From BOG-931 sp963781725 (GTDB lineage: Bacteria; Pseudomonadota; Alphaproteobacteria; Rhizobiales; Xanthobacteraceae): a stretch of DNA of 64,000 nt. Below are positions 50,178-59,258 of the stretch, piece by piece (positions within the stretch are counted from its first letter, which is position 1; each line of letters opens with the position of its first letter). Location of the stretch: assembly GCA_963781725.1 (NCBI GenBank), contig CAWAGV010000002.1:3410001-3474000 (forward strand), written 5' to 3'. The translations under genes were made by a program, and so were the position numbers. The notes beneath the pieces were generated by a model. It was given only the letters and a program-made list of their open reading frames with translations, ran no database searches and was not told the origin of the DNA.

Positions 50178-50885
50178 ATGACCGTGACGGTGAAAGCCCT
50201 GCTGTTCGATGTATTCGGTACGCTGGTCGATTGGCGGACCTCGATCGCGCGCGAGGCGGAAGCATTGCTCAAGCCGTTGGGCTATTCGCTCGATTGGCTT
50301 GCGTTCGCCGATGCCTGGCGCGGCGAATACCAGGGTGCGATGGACGAGGTGCGCTCCGGCCGTATTCCGTTCTGCAAGCTCGACGTCCTGCATCGGCGCA
50401 ATCTCGAGCTCATTCTGCCCCGCTTCAAAGTCGATAAATTGAGCGAGGACCAACGCCGCACGCTCAATCTGGCGTGGCACAGGCTCGATGCATGGCCCGA
50501 TGTGCCGCCGGGACTGGCGCGGCTGAAGCGGCGCTACATGCTGGCGCCATGTTCAAACGGCAATATCTCGCTGATGGTCGATCTGGCGCGCCACAATAAC
50601 CTGCCTTGGGACGCCATCCTCGGCGCGGAGATTGCCGGCGACTACAAGCCGAAGCCGCGGGTTTATATCGCGTCATGCGAGGCGTTCGACCTCAAGCCCG
50701 CCGAGTGCATGATGGTGGCGGCCCATACCAAGGACCTGATGGCGGCAGCGGCGCTTGGGCTGCGCACAGGGCATATTGCACGCCCCAACGAGCACGGCCC
50801 GGGCCGCGGCGAAGTCGCGCCCAGCGAAAAAGTCGATTACGCTGCGAACGGTCTGGAAGACCTTGCCGGTCAGCTCGGCGTGTAA
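50178..50885 (+). CDS. Haloacid dehalogenase, type II (HAD superfamily)
   Basis: A 235-residue HAD enzyme. The nucleophile Asp11 is in KALLFDVFGTLVDWR, motif II is APCSNGN, and the Lys and acidic motifs are in DYKPKPRVYIAS and MMVAAHTKDLMAAAALGLRT. The VAAH form and the length are those of (S)-2-haloacid dehalogenases, which hydrolyse 2-halo acids, though activity on other substrates is possible. ATG 50178 has AGGGAG upstream. It is divergent from the methyltransferase gene and tail to tail with the OYE gene. Confidence 0.88.
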   Translation: MTVTVKALLFDVFGTLVDWRTSIAREAEALLKPLGYSLDWLAFADAWRGEYQGAMDEVRSGRIPFCKLDVLHRRNLELILPRFKVDKLSEDQRRTLNLAWHRLDAWPDVPPGLARLKRRYMLAPCSNGNISLMVDLARHNNLPWDAILGAEIAGDYKPKPRVYIASCEAFDLKPAECMMVAAHTKDLMAAAALGLRTGHIARPNEHGPGRGEVAPSEKVDYAANGLEDLAGQLGV

Positions 50886-50910
50886 GAAGCGCTGGACGTA
50901 CTTCGAACGG

Positions 50911-51987
50911 CTAGAGCGTCGGGTAGTCGGTATAGCCTTTGGCAGCGCCGCCGTAATAGGTCTTGCGATCGGCCGCATTGAGGTCTGCGCCGCGGCGCAA
51001 GCGCTCCGGCAAATCCGGATTGGCGATGAACAGCGTCGCAAAGGATATGAGGTCCGCCGTGCCCTCGCGCAGCGCCGCGTTCGCCCGGTCGACGTCGTAG
51101 GCTTTGTTGGCAATCAGCGCCGAGCGCCACAGCGGACGAAAGAACGCCGCGTCCAGCCGCGGCCCCGGGCCGATCGGATCGGCGGGACCGGGCTCGACCA
51201 AATGAAGATAAGCGAGCCCGAGCCTGTCGAGCGCGCGCACCGCGGTCGAAAACGTCGCCGCTGGATCGCTGTCGGAAATATCGTTGAAGGCGAGGTTGGT
51301 CGGGGACAGATGCACGCCGGTGCGGTCGCCGCCCCAGACCTCGGCCACCGCTTCCATCACTTCCATTAGAAGGCGCACACGGTTGGCGGCGCTGCCGCCA
51401 TAGCTGTCGCTACGCTGGTTGGTGCTGTCGCGCAGAAACTGATCGAGCAGAAAGCCGTGCGCGGCGTGGACCTCGATGCCGTCGAAGCCTGCGGCCTTGG
51501 CGTTCTCCGCGCCCTTGCGATATTGCGCGACGATGCCGGGGAGTTCGTTGGTCTCGAGCGAGCGCGGCGTGACATAGGGTTTCATGCCCTCGAGCGTCCA
51601 GGCTTGACCGGCCGGCGCGATCGCCGATGGCGCGACCGGCAATGCCCCGTTCGGCTGCAACGCGGGATGCGAGATGCGGCCGACGTGCCAAAGCTGCAAG
51701 GAAATCCGCCCGCCGGCCGCATGCACCGCGTCGGTGACGAGTTGCCATCCGGCAATCTGCTCGGCGCTGTGGATGCCTGGCGTGCCCGGATAACCGAGCC
51801 CCTGCGGCGATACCTGGCTTGCCTCGGCGACGATCAGCCCGGCGCTGGCGCGTTGCGCGTAATAGGTGGCGTTCAGCGCGGTCGGCGCGTTGCCCGCACC
51901 GGCGCGATTGCGGGTCATCGGCGCCATGACCACGCGGTTTGGCAGCTGTAGCGGCCCAAGCTGAAATGGCGAGAACAGATCGGTCAT
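50911..51987 (-). CDS. Old Yellow Enzyme-family alkene reductase (NemA-like)
   Basis: A 358-residue FMN-dependent TIM-barrel enzyme that reduces activated C=C bonds or nitro compounds with NADPH. Motifs: LPNRVVMAPMTRNRA, substrate-binding His174 and His177 in VHAAHGFLLDQFLRDSTNQRSDSYGGS, and FATLFIANPDLPERLRRG. The His/His pair puts it in the class with NemA and xenobiotic reductases. ATG 51987 is chosen over 51999 since GGAAGA is better spaced. It is divergent from the M24 operon, with 148 bases between. Confidence 0.93.
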   Translation of the reverse strand: MTDLFSPFQLGPLQLPNRVVMAPMTRNRAGAGNAPTALNATYYAQRASAGLIVAEASQVSPQGLGYPGTPGIHSAEQIAGWQLVTDAVHAAGGRISLQLWHVGRISHPALQPNGALPVAPSAIAPAGQAWTLEGMKPYVTPRSLETNELPGIVAQYRKGAENAKAAGFDGIEVHAAHGFLLDQFLRDSTNQRSDSYGGSAANRVRLLMEVMEAVAEVWGGDRTGVHLSPTNLAFNDISDSDPAATFSTAVRALDRLGLAYLHLVEPGPADPIGPGPRLDAAFFRPLWRSALIANKAYDVDRANAALREGTADLISFATLFIANPDLPERLRRGADLNAADRKTYYGGAAKGYTDYPTL

Positions 51988-52135
51988 GCGGTCTTCCACT
52001 GATCACGGTTATTCGAAACTCGCACAGGAACGAGCCGGTGAAAACAGTATTGCCGGCCACAACGCTGGCCGTCGCCGGCGTTCGCTTGCATCGGGCACCA
52101 CCGCCTGTAACATCAATGCAAAAGAGGTTCATGAA

Positions 52136-53272
52136 ATGAACGTACTTGCGAGGGAGGGAATTGGCGGCCGGTTGAGCCAGGCCACCAGGCACCTTCAGGA
52201 TGAAGCGCTCGATGGCCTGATTGCCGCCAGTAATGGCCTCAATAACTTTCTGGAATTGAACGCGGTCTATGTGCTCAGCGGCGTGCGCCCGATCGGCGAG
52301 AGCGTTGTCGTGCTCGATCGCGACGGTTCCTCGACGCTGATCGTGACTCCGGCTTGGGATGAAGAGCGTGCCGCGCGCATCTCGCGAACGACACGAACCG
52401 TCGGAGCCAATGATCTCGCCGCAGCACTTAACGCCGCAGTCCGTTCCCACAAGCTGACGATGACGCGGACGGTGTCGATCGGCGTAAGCCTGCTGGGGCA
52501 GGCGATCGTCGATCGCATGACCTCGGCGCTGGGCGTTTTGCCGAAACCGGCCGACGAGTTGGCGCGCGATCTTGCCAAGATAAGGACCGCCGATGAATTG
52601 GCTGCGGCGGAACGGGCAACCTGGATTGCCGAGCGCGGTTACGAGAGATTGCTCGAATATGCGCGGCCTGGGGTGCGTGAATTCGAACTCGCAGCCGAGC
52701 TCTACTGCTTTACGAAGCAGCTTGGTGCTGAAGATAACTTTCTGCTGATGAGCGCTTCGCAGCACAATCTGGCGGTGCGCGCTGCCGGCGAACGCATCCT
52801 CGACGTCGGAGACATCATCCTGTCGGAGATCACTCCTTGCTATCAGGGGCAATTCTCACAAATCTGCCGAACCACGGTCATCGGTGAGCCGCGGCCGGTA
52901 GTGCGCGAGAAGTACGCCATATTACAGGAGGCAATGGACGCCGGCCTGGCTGCCTGCCGCGCCGGCAGCAGCGTTGCCGAGCTCACGCGTTCCATCAACG
53001 GCATTTTCCAGAAAGCCGGCTACGGCGATTACTGCCGGCCACCCTACATGCGGGTGCGCGGCCACGGCCTCGGCATAACCTCGGATCGTCCCGGCGACAT
53101 TGTCGATAGCAACGAGCGCGTCTTGGAAAATGGCATGGTATTCGTGATGCATCCAAATCAATACATTCCAGAGAGTGGCTACCTCATGTGTGGCGAGCCG
53201 GTCGCGGTGACGGACAATGGCGCGCGCTCTCTTTCCGCAAAGCGGGCGGAACTCGACGTGATTCCGGTCTGA
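52136..53272 (+). CDS. M24 (creatinase/aminopeptidase-fold) protein, degenerate metal site, paralogue 1
   Basis: A 378-residue protein with an N-terminal creatinase-type domain and a C-terminal pita-bread fold (about residues 155-375). Where M24 metalloproteases have Asp-Asp-His-Glu-Glu, this one reads LSEITPCYQGQFSQICRT (first Asp to Glu, second to Gln), RGHGLGI (His kept), VMHPNQY (Glu to His) and MCGEPVAV (last Glu kept). The metal site is therefore mostly lost, as in creatinase, a metal-free C-N hydrolase. Substrate unknown. AGAGG precedes ATG 52136. First of a four-gene operon: M24, M24, nitroreductase, NMT1-type binding protein. Confidence 0.85.
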   Translation: MNVLAREGIGGRLSQATRHLQDEALDGLIAASNGLNNFLELNAVYVLSGVRPIGESVVVLDRDGSSTLIVTPAWDEERAARISRTTRTVGANDLAAALNAAVRSHKLTMTRTVSIGVSLLGQAIVDRMTSALGVLPKPADELARDLAKIRTADELAAAERATWIAERGYERLLEYARPGVREFELAAELYCFTKQLGAEDNFLLMSASQHNLAVRAAGERILDVGDIILSEITPCYQGQFSQICRTTVIGEPRPVVREKYAILQEAMDAGLAACRAGSSVAELTRSINGIFQKAGYGDYCRPPYMRVRGHGLGITSDRPGDIVDSNERVLENGMVFVMHPNQYIPESGYLMCGEPVAVTDNGARSLSAKRAELDVIPV

Positions 53273-53281
53273 GGCGCCAAG

Positions 53282-54439
53282 ATGCGAACCATGCAACCTT
53301 CGGTGACGCTCGGCTCCTATACGTGGGCGCAGGATCGCTTGCCGTTCGACGAATTCACGCTGCGTCTTGAGGACCTGCACGCGGCGATGGACCAAAACGG
53401 TTGGAAGGCGGTGCTCGCTTACGGCGATGTGCGCGAACACGCGGCCCTCGCTTTCCTGAGTAATTTCATTCCGCGCGTGCGCTGGGGCATGGCGTTGCTG
53501 CCGCGCAGCGGTGATGCACGCCTTGTTTGCGCAATGAGCACGCGCGATCTGCCGGCCATGCGCGGCTTGACCTGGATAGCCGACGCACGATCCGGCATGG
53601 GACCTGAGTGGACAAAGTCGTTCGATCCTTGGTTCGAGCAGTTCAAGAGCGAGAGTGCAATCAAACTTGGCACGCTCGGATTTGATTTTATGGCGCCCGT
53701 GCTGTTCCGGTCAGTACGTAACAGCCTCGGCGAACGCTTTGCTGTGCAAAGGGCGGACGACATCCTTCGTTTGGCCTCTCGCGCCAAGCGCCCACGCGAA
53801 CTGACTATGATCAAGGCAACCTGCGGGGTGCTCAATGCCGCGGCAAAAACCTTTGCCGAGAGCTGGCGCAAGAATCGTGCGCCGGAAACCGCTGCCCTTG
53901 ATGCCGAGCGCGTCGCACGTTCGCTCGCGGCGCAGGATGTGCGAACGCTCGTAAGCCTGGACGGGGGCCGTACGCTGGTTCCCTACCAGGGCCTGTTCGA
54001 ACAAAAAGATGGATCGCTGGTCGGTTATATTGCGGTGAAAATGGCGGGCTATTGGGCCGACATGTTCATCACTGTCAATGACGGTGGTGCCGGGCCCGCA
54101 TCGAGATACGCCGAGGCCGCGCTTGATGCTCTCATTGCGGCGGTGCGGCCCGGTGTGAGTTCCGTCAAACTCCATACGGTGGCTGCTGACGCGTTGCGGC
54201 CTTTTGCGCTTCACCCCGTCCTGGGTGAAAGCGTTGGCCACGGCATCGGGTTATCGTTGCAGGAAGATCCCACGTTTTGTGCGGCGGAAGATGCCGCACT
54301 CGTAGAGGACGGCGTCTATACATTGCAGGTTGGTACCGCCGACGCGAAAGCCGGCAACGTCCTGATTTCGGCAATCGTGCGTAATGCGCGGACGGGAACC
54401 GAAGTGCTGGCACGTTCTCCGTCTGCCGCACCCGTATGA
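53282..54439 (+). CDS. M24-fold protein, degenerate metal site, paralogue 2
   Basis: A 385-residue divergent member of the M24 fold. The N-terminal domain (about 1-160) includes HAALAFLSNFIPRVRWGMALLPR. The catalytic-fold half (about 170-375) includes the conserved GHGIGLSLQEDP. Of the usual metal ligands only the GHG histidine and an Asp in YWADMFITV are recognisable; the C-terminal Glu ligands are absent (YTLQVGT, ISAIVRN). It starts 10 bases after paralogue 1, so the two may form a heteromeric enzyme. The function is not known. Confidence 0.75.
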   Translation: MRTMQPSVTLGSYTWAQDRLPFDEFTLRLEDLHAAMDQNGWKAVLAYGDVREHAALAFLSNFIPRVRWGMALLPRSGDARLVCAMSTRDLPAMRGLTWIADARSGMGPEWTKSFDPWFEQFKSESAIKLGTLGFDFMAPVLFRSVRNSLGERFAVQRADDILRLASRAKRPRELTMIKATCGVLNAAAKTFAESWRKNRAPETAALDAERVARSLAAQDVRTLVSLDGGRTLVPYQGLFEQKDGSLVGYIAVKMAGYWADMFITVNDGGAGPASRYAEAALDALIAAVRPGVSSVKLHTVAADALRPFALHPVLGESVGHGIGLSLQEDPTFCAAEDAALVEDGVYTLQVGTADAKAGNVLISAIVRNARTGTEVLARSPSAAPV

Positions 54440-54467
54440 GCGGATTGATGATGTCGCGAGGCCTGAG

Positions 54468-55256
54468 ATGATCAAAAACACCGAAACTCCCGACTACGAT
54501 CACCTCTACGACATCTTAGCCAAGCGCATGAGCATCCGGCGGCTCAAGCCCGATCCGATTCCGGATGACTATGTGCACAAGATTCTGGAGGCAGGGCGCT
54601 GGGCGATGTCCGGGGCGAACTCGCAGCCTTGGGAATTCGTCGTCGTCAAGGACGAACAGGTCAAACGCGAATTGTTCGAAGCCTACCGTGACGTCAATTC
54701 CGATTTCATTTTCTGGATGGAGCAGATGCGTGAAAAGCCGCTGCGCCACCCAGCCTATCAGGTTGAGGGCGACAATCCGCGAGAGCAATGGGAGCGCGCC
54801 CGGACCGGCATGACCCGCGCCTGGTCCGCAGCGCCCGTGCTCATCGTCATCCTGGGCGATGGACGACGCCAATGGGGAACGGTGCAGGGTGCGCTCACCT
54901 TCGGACGCCACCAGAGCCACCTCACCGACGCGCTCGCCAATGCGGCAACACTGATTCATCTCGCGGCGGCATCATTGGGGCTCGGCTCGCAACACGTCAC
55001 GATCCATATCGAGGAGCCGTTCAAGCGTGTACTGGGCGTGCCCGACCTGGTGATGATCCACCACATCATTCCGGTGGGCTGGCCGGCTATTGACCGGCGG
55101 CCGGGCGTGCGCCGTCCGCTCGAAGACGTCGTGCATTACGATCGCTACGACATGAAGAAATACATGTCGAACGAACAAATCATCGACTTTTTGCGGGAGC
55201 TTCGCGGCCTGACACGGCGAAGCTATCACGAAGCGCCAAAACCGCCGGGAGCGTGA
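54468..55256 (+). CDS. Nitroreductase-family flavoprotein
   Basis: A 262-residue FMN enzyme. The family start RMSIRRLKPDPIPDDYVHKILEAGRWAMSGANSQPWEFVVV gives the FMN phosphate-binding Arg and Ser/Asn residues. ALANAATLIHLAAASLGLGS is the conserved helix. The middle insertion (about residues 80-120) and the C-terminal PGVRRPLEDVVHYDRYDMKKY are of the longer subtype that includes dehalogenase-like and BluB-like members, but neither is claimed. ATG 54468 lies 28 bases after paralogue 2. Confidence 0.87.
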   Translation: MIKNTETPDYDHLYDILAKRMSIRRLKPDPIPDDYVHKILEAGRWAMSGANSQPWEFVVVKDEQVKRELFEAYRDVNSDFIFWMEQMREKPLRHPAYQVEGDNPREQWERARTGMTRAWSAAPVLIVILGDGRRQWGTVQGALTFGRHQSHLTDALANAATLIHLAAASLGLGSQHVTIHIEEPFKRVLGVPDLVMIHHIIPVGWPAIDRRPGVRRPLEDVVHYDRYDMKKYMSNEQIIDFLRELRGLTRRSYHEAPKPPGA

Positions 55257-55257
55257 T

Positions 55258-56235
55258 TTGAGACGAGTCACAAGGCGGGCAAGTAATACTGTATTCGCTG
55301 CATTACTGCTGGCGGCCACCCTTGTCGGAGTGTCAGGGGCTGCCGCGGCCGACAAAATTCGCGTCGGCAAGTCTGTCGTCCAGCCCTTCGCCTTTGCTCC
55401 GCTCGAAATCGGCACAGCCGAGGGGATTTGGGCGAAGCACGGCCTCGAAGTCGAAGTCGTTATCTTTGCTGGCGACGCCAAGCTGCAGCAAGGGCTAGTG
55501 TCTGACGCCGTGGATTTTGGTCTTGGTTCGGGACCGGCCATGGGCTTTCTGGCCAAGGGTGTCCAGGCCAAAGCGGTCGCCGCGATAGCCAATGAGCCGC
55601 TGAGCATGGGGTTGGTCGTGGGCCCGGCTTCAAAAATCCGGACTCCGCAGGATCTCAAAGGCGCGAAGATTGGTATCACCACCAACGGCTCGCTGACCTA
55701 CTGGCTGACGCGCGAACTGTCGCGGCAGATGGGCTGGGGCTCCGAAGGTATCGAGACTGTCGCGCTCGGTGCGATCGGTCCGCAACTTGCCGCCCTAAAG
55801 GTAGGGCAGGTCGACGGCGTAATCTTTTCGTCGTCTCAGGGCTACGGGCTCGAAGCCAAGAATGAAGGCCGGCTGCTGCTCGAGTTCGGCACTTACATCA
55901 AGAATTTTCATACGCACGTGATTTTTGCGACCGACAACATGATCGAGCACAAGCCCAACCAAGTCCGGCGCTTCCTCGCCGGTTGGAAGGACGTGATCGC
56001 GTTCATGGCTGCGAACAAAGATGAGACCGTGCGCATTGCGCGCCAGGTGACGGGTCTCGATGAAGCCATTGAACGCCGCGAATACGACGACGTGATGCCG
56101 ATGATGTCACGTGATCTGCATTTCCGCCCCAAGGCACTCGACGTGATCGGCGATTTATTCCCGGAGATGGGCATCATGCCGGCGAAACCCGACATGCGGA
56201 CACTCTATACGGAAGAGTTTCTCACCGATCCGTAG
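55258..56235 (+). CDS. ABC-type NMT1/SsuA-like substrate-binding protein
   Basis: A 325-residue periplasmic binding protein. A signal peptide (RRASNTVFAALLLAATLVGVSGAAAA) is followed by the NMT1/THI5-like fold: FAFAPLEIGTAEGIWAKHGLEVEVV, FGLGSGPAMGFLAKG and DLKGAKIGITTNGSLTYWLTREL. Ligands of the family include sulfonates, nitrate, taurine, aromatics and thiamin precursors. The start is TTG 55258, one base after the nitroreductase stop, with GGGAG 6 bases before. No cognate permease or ATPase follows; the next gene converges. Confidence 0.86.
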   Translation: MRRVTRRASNTVFAALLLAATLVGVSGAAAADKIRVGKSVVQPFAFAPLEIGTAEGIWAKHGLEVEVVIFAGDAKLQQGLVSDAVDFGLGSGPAMGFLAKGVQAKAVAAIANEPLSMGLVVGPASKIRTPQDLKGAKIGITTNGSLTYWLTRELSRQMGWGSEGIETVALGAIGPQLAALKVGQVDGVIFSSSQGYGLEAKNEGRLLLEFGTYIKNFHTHVIFATDNMIEHKPNQVRRFLAGWKDVIAFMAANKDETVRIARQVTGLDEAIERREYDDVMPMMSRDLHFRPKALDVIGDLFPEMGIMPAKPDMRTLYTEEFLTDP

Positions 56236-56246
56236 ATGCACTAACC

Positions 56247-57215
56247 CTAGTCGAAATGTAGGCCGCTCTTCTTGACCACCGGCTGCCAGCGCGCCGCTTC
56301 GCTCTGGATGAAGCCGGCAAATTCCGCCGGCGTGCTGCTGGTCGGATAAAGCCCAACCGCGTCCGCCCGCGCCTTGATCGCCGGATCGTTGAGGATTTTT
56401 GCGGTCTCGGCTTGCAGCTTGCCGATGATCGGCGCCGGCGTGCCATGCGGCGCCACCATCCCGAGCCAGACCGCCATCTCGCCGAGGTGCAGTCCGGCGG
56501 CTTCGTCGAGGGTCGGCAGGTTCGGCAGAGCCGGGAATGGCCGGGTGTCGAGTTTCGCCAGTGCGCGCAGGTCGCCCGATTGAATCAGCGGCAGTTGCGC
56601 CGACGGGCCGTCAAACACGAAATCGACGCTCTTGGTGAGGATGCCGTGCGCCACCTCGGAGCTGCCATTGTAGGAGACCAGCACGGTGTCGACGCCGGCT
56701 GCGTCATTGAACAGGTAGCCTTGCAGCTTGGTCGATATCGTACCGGCGCCATAGTTGAGTTTGCCAGGCGCGGCCTTGGCTTTGGCAATCAGGTCTTTCA
56801 CCGACTTCACGTCGCTCTGCGCATTGACCACCAGCAACCCGATGGTCTTGGCGACGAGCGAGATCGGCGTGAAATCGGCGATCGGATCGTAGGGCAATGT
56901 CTTGTATAGATACTGGTTCATCACCAGCGTTGAATCGATCGCCATCAGCAGCGTGTAGCCGTCCGGATTGGCCTTCGCCACGGCTTCGGCGCCGATCACC
57001 GTATTGGCGCCGGGCCGGTTTTCGATCACGACCGGCTGGCCGAAATCGGCGCTCATCTTGTCGCCGATGAGCCGCGCCATCACGTCGGACGGGCCGCCGG
57101 CCGGGAACGGCACGATGATATGGATCGCGCGATTGGGATAGGCATCCTGCGCGGTTGCAGGCACGGCAGCGAACGCCGAAAAACACATGAACGCAAGAAA
57201 TCCCAACCGACGCAT
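56247..57215 (-). CDS. Bug-type substrate-binding protein, tandem copy 1
   Basis: A 322-residue periplasmic protein. A signal peptide (RRLGFLAFMCFSAFAAVPATAQ) precedes the Bug/TctC fold: PNRAIHIIVPFPAGGPSDVMARLIG, VIENRPGANTVIGAEAVA, DGYTLLMAIDSTLVMNQYLYK and AAPGKLNYGAG. It is clearly a close paralogue of the next gene upstream (57339-58310), sharing DGYTLLMAIDSTLVMNQ and LPYDP. ATG 57215 is chosen because GAGGGAGAAGG precedes it. Ligands are usually carboxylates. Confidence 0.9.
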   Translation of the reverse strand: MRRLGFLAFMCFSAFAAVPATAQDAYPNRAIHIIVPFPAGGPSDVMARLIGDKMSADFGQPVVIENRPGANTVIGAEAVAKANPDGYTLLMAIDSTLVMNQYLYKTLPYDPIADFTPISLVAKTIGLLVVNAQSDVKSVKDLIAKAKAAPGKLNYGAGTISTKLQGYLFNDAAGVDTVLVSYNGSSEVAHGILTKSVDFVFDGPSAQLPLIQSGDLRALAKLDTRPFPALPNLPTLDEAAGLHLGEMAVWLGMVAPHGTPAPIIGKLQAETAKILNDPAIKARADAVGLYPTSSTPAEFAGFIQSEAARWQPVVKKSGLHFD

Positions 57216-57338
57216 CACCTTCTCCCTCGAAGCCGTATTTTTCCGATTGCAAATTTCTTGATGTACTGATCGCGCATCTTCGTCCCCCAAAAAGGCAAAT
57301 TCCTTTCCACCCGTTGGACACGCCCCTGCGTGGTCGGC

Positions 57339-58310
57339 CTAGTCAAACTTGATATTGGCGTCTTTCAAGGCCTTTTCCCAGCGGGTTGCTTCCTTTCGAA
57401 TGAAAGCGGAAAAATCCTCCGGCGTGTCGGTCACCGCGAAGTTGCCGGTCTGGTCGAATTTCGCCTTTACGTCAGGCTCCGACAAGATGTGCACGATCTC
57501 GGCGTTCAGCTTGTCGATGATCGGCTTTGGCGTGCCCTTTGGCGCGACCATGCCGAGCCATACCGCAAGGTCGTCGAAGTTTTGCAGCGCGGCTGCCGCG
57601 GCCAGCGTCGGCACGTCGGGATAGGGGTCTTTGCGCTGATCGAGCTTGGCCAGCGCGCGCGCCTTGCCGCCCGCGATCAACGGACCGACCACGACGGTGC
57701 CGCCATAGACCATATCGACCGAATGGCTGAGCAAGCCCTGCACGGTCTGCGCCGTGCCCTGGAACGGCACGTAAACCACATCAATACCGGCAGCCTTGTT
57801 GAACAGCGCGCCCATGAGCTGCGCGGTAATGGTGCCGGCGCCGAAATTGAGCTTGCCGGGTGCGGCCTTGGCGCGGGCGACCAGCTCTTTCACGGTTTTT
57901 GGGCCGTCCTCCGCCACTGCGAGCAATGACATCGATTTCACCGTGGTGGTGATCGGCGCGAAATCATTGAACGGATCGTAGGGCAGGTTTTTGTAGAGGA
58001 ACTGGTTCATCACCAGCGTCGAGTCGATGGCCATCAGCAGCGTGTAGCCATCGGGCGCAGCCTTGGCGACCATTTCGGCGCCGATGATGGTGTTGCCGCC
58101 CGGCCGATTGTCGACGACGACCGGCTGTCCCCATTCTTCGCTCATGCGCTGGCCGATGATGCGGGCGGCAATGTCGGCTGGGCCGCCGGCGGGGAACGGG
58201 ATGACGATATGGATCGGCCTGCCGGGGTAAGTTTCGTCGGCCTGGGCCTGCGGGTGGGCCAGCAGCGCGGCAGCTGCGAAAGCGCAGGCAGTGATCCTTC
58301 GATAATTCAC
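57339..58310 (-). CDS. Bug-type substrate-binding protein, tandem copy 2
   Basis: A 323-residue periplasmic binding protein with a signal peptide (NYRRITACAFAAAALLAHPQAQA) and the Bug core PGRPIHIVIPFPAGGPADIAARIIG, VVDNRPGGNTIIGAEMVAKA, DGYTLLMAIDSTLVMNQFLYK and VYVPFQGTAQ. The start is GTG 58310 with GGGGGA upstream. Copy 1 lies 123 bases downstream on the same strand. The pair is divergent from the arylmalonate-decarboxylase/maleate-isomerase-like gene, so uptake of its substrate is a reasonable guess. Confidence 0.9.
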   Translation of the reverse strand: MNYRRITACAFAAAALLAHPQAQADETYPGRPIHIVIPFPAGGPADIAARIIGQRMSEEWGQPVVVDNRPGGNTIIGAEMVAKAAPDGYTLLMAIDSTLVMNQFLYKNLPYDPFNDFAPITTTVKSMSLLAVAEDGPKTVKELVARAKAAPGKLNFGAGTITAQLMGALFNKAAGIDVVYVPFQGTAQTVQGLLSHSVDMVYGGTVVVGPLIAGGKARALAKLDQRKDPYPDVPTLAAAAALQNFDDLAVWLGMVAPKGTPKPIIDKLNAEIVHILSEPDVKAKFDQTGNFAVTDTPEDFSAFIRKEATRWEKALKDANIKFD

Positions 58311-58513
58311 GCCGCGTCCCCCCCGCGTTCCATCGGCCGGCTGGCATTGCCGCTCTTCGTTTGGGAGTACCCTACACGGACCGCATCGGTTCGGGAAAGC
58401 GGTGCGGAGTGGGCCAAAGCCGTTCGTTCGCGGCCATCGGCGCGACCCGAAGCAATCTTTTTCGGTTTGACGCTCCGCGCTACACTCCGGGCTGGCTTTC
58501 CGGGGAGAGCGAT

Positions 58514-59251
58514 ATGCCGGCGCGCATCGGACTGATTATTCCTGCGTCGAACCGCATGGTCGAGCAGGAGATGGTGCGCCACGTTCCGCCGGACGTCGTG
58601 GCGCATGTGATGCGCTTGCGGATGACCGGGGAGCATCGCGGCACGCTCGATGCGCTGCTGCCGCAGGTCAACCATGCAGCGAGCTTGCTGCTCGACGCGC
58701 GCTGCGACGTCGTCGCATTTCATTGTACGGCGAACTCGACGGCGGATGGCCTGCAAGGAGAGGCGCGGCTGCTGGAGGCGGTTCGCCGCGCCGGCGCGGC
58801 GCTGGCGACAACCACTGCGACCGCAATCCGCCGGGCCTTCGATGCACTCGGTGCCCGCCGCATCGTGCTGCTGACGCCGTATAGCCAGCACACCACGGAC
58901 GAAGAAGCGGGGTTCTTGCGCGAGGCCGGTTACGAGGTGCCGCTTGCCCGCGGCTTCGGATTGAAGGGCAGCGACGACTATTGCGCAACGCCGCCGCAGT
59001 TTTGGCGCGACCGCGCGCTCGAAGCCGTGCGGCCCGATGCCGATGCCTATTTCCTGAGCTGCGCCAACATTTCGGTGTTTTCCATTATCGAGGAAGTCGA
59101 GCAACGGGTTGGCCGGCCCGTCGTCACCAGCAACCAGGCGGTGATCTGGGACGCGCTGGCGCTTCTTCGCATCCGCGATCGCCGCAACTGTCCCGGCCGG
59201 CTGTTCGACAATCTCTACACGGAAAAATCCGCCCCCCGCATTCATGCGTGA
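58514..59251 (+). CDS. Aspartate/glutamate racemase-superfamily enzyme (maleate isomerase / arylmalonate decarboxylase-like)
   Basis: A 245-residue two-lobe enzyme. Each lobe supplies an active-site Cys: Cys71 in VAFHCTANSTADG and Cys183 in AYFLSCANISVF. This two-Cys arrangement, together with RIGLIIPASNRMVEQEM, fits maleate cis-trans isomerases; arylmalonate decarboxylases have only one. The reaction could be maleate to fumarate in pyridine/nicotinate-type catabolism. GGGGAGAG precedes ATG 58514. It leads an operon with the MetE-like, Bug and LLM genes. Confidence 0.82.
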   Translation: MPARIGLIIPASNRMVEQEMVRHVPPDVVAHVMRLRMTGEHRGTLDALLPQVNHAASLLLDARCDVVAFHCTANSTADGLQGEARLLEAVRRAGAALATTTATAIRRAFDALGARRIVLLTPYSQHTTDEEAGFLREAGYEVPLARGFGLKGSDDYCATPPQFWRDRALEAVRPDADAYFLSCANISVFSIIEEVEQRVGRPVVTSNQAVIWDALALLRIRDRRNCPGRLFDNLYTEKSAPRIHA

Positions 59252-59258
59252 GTGAACC

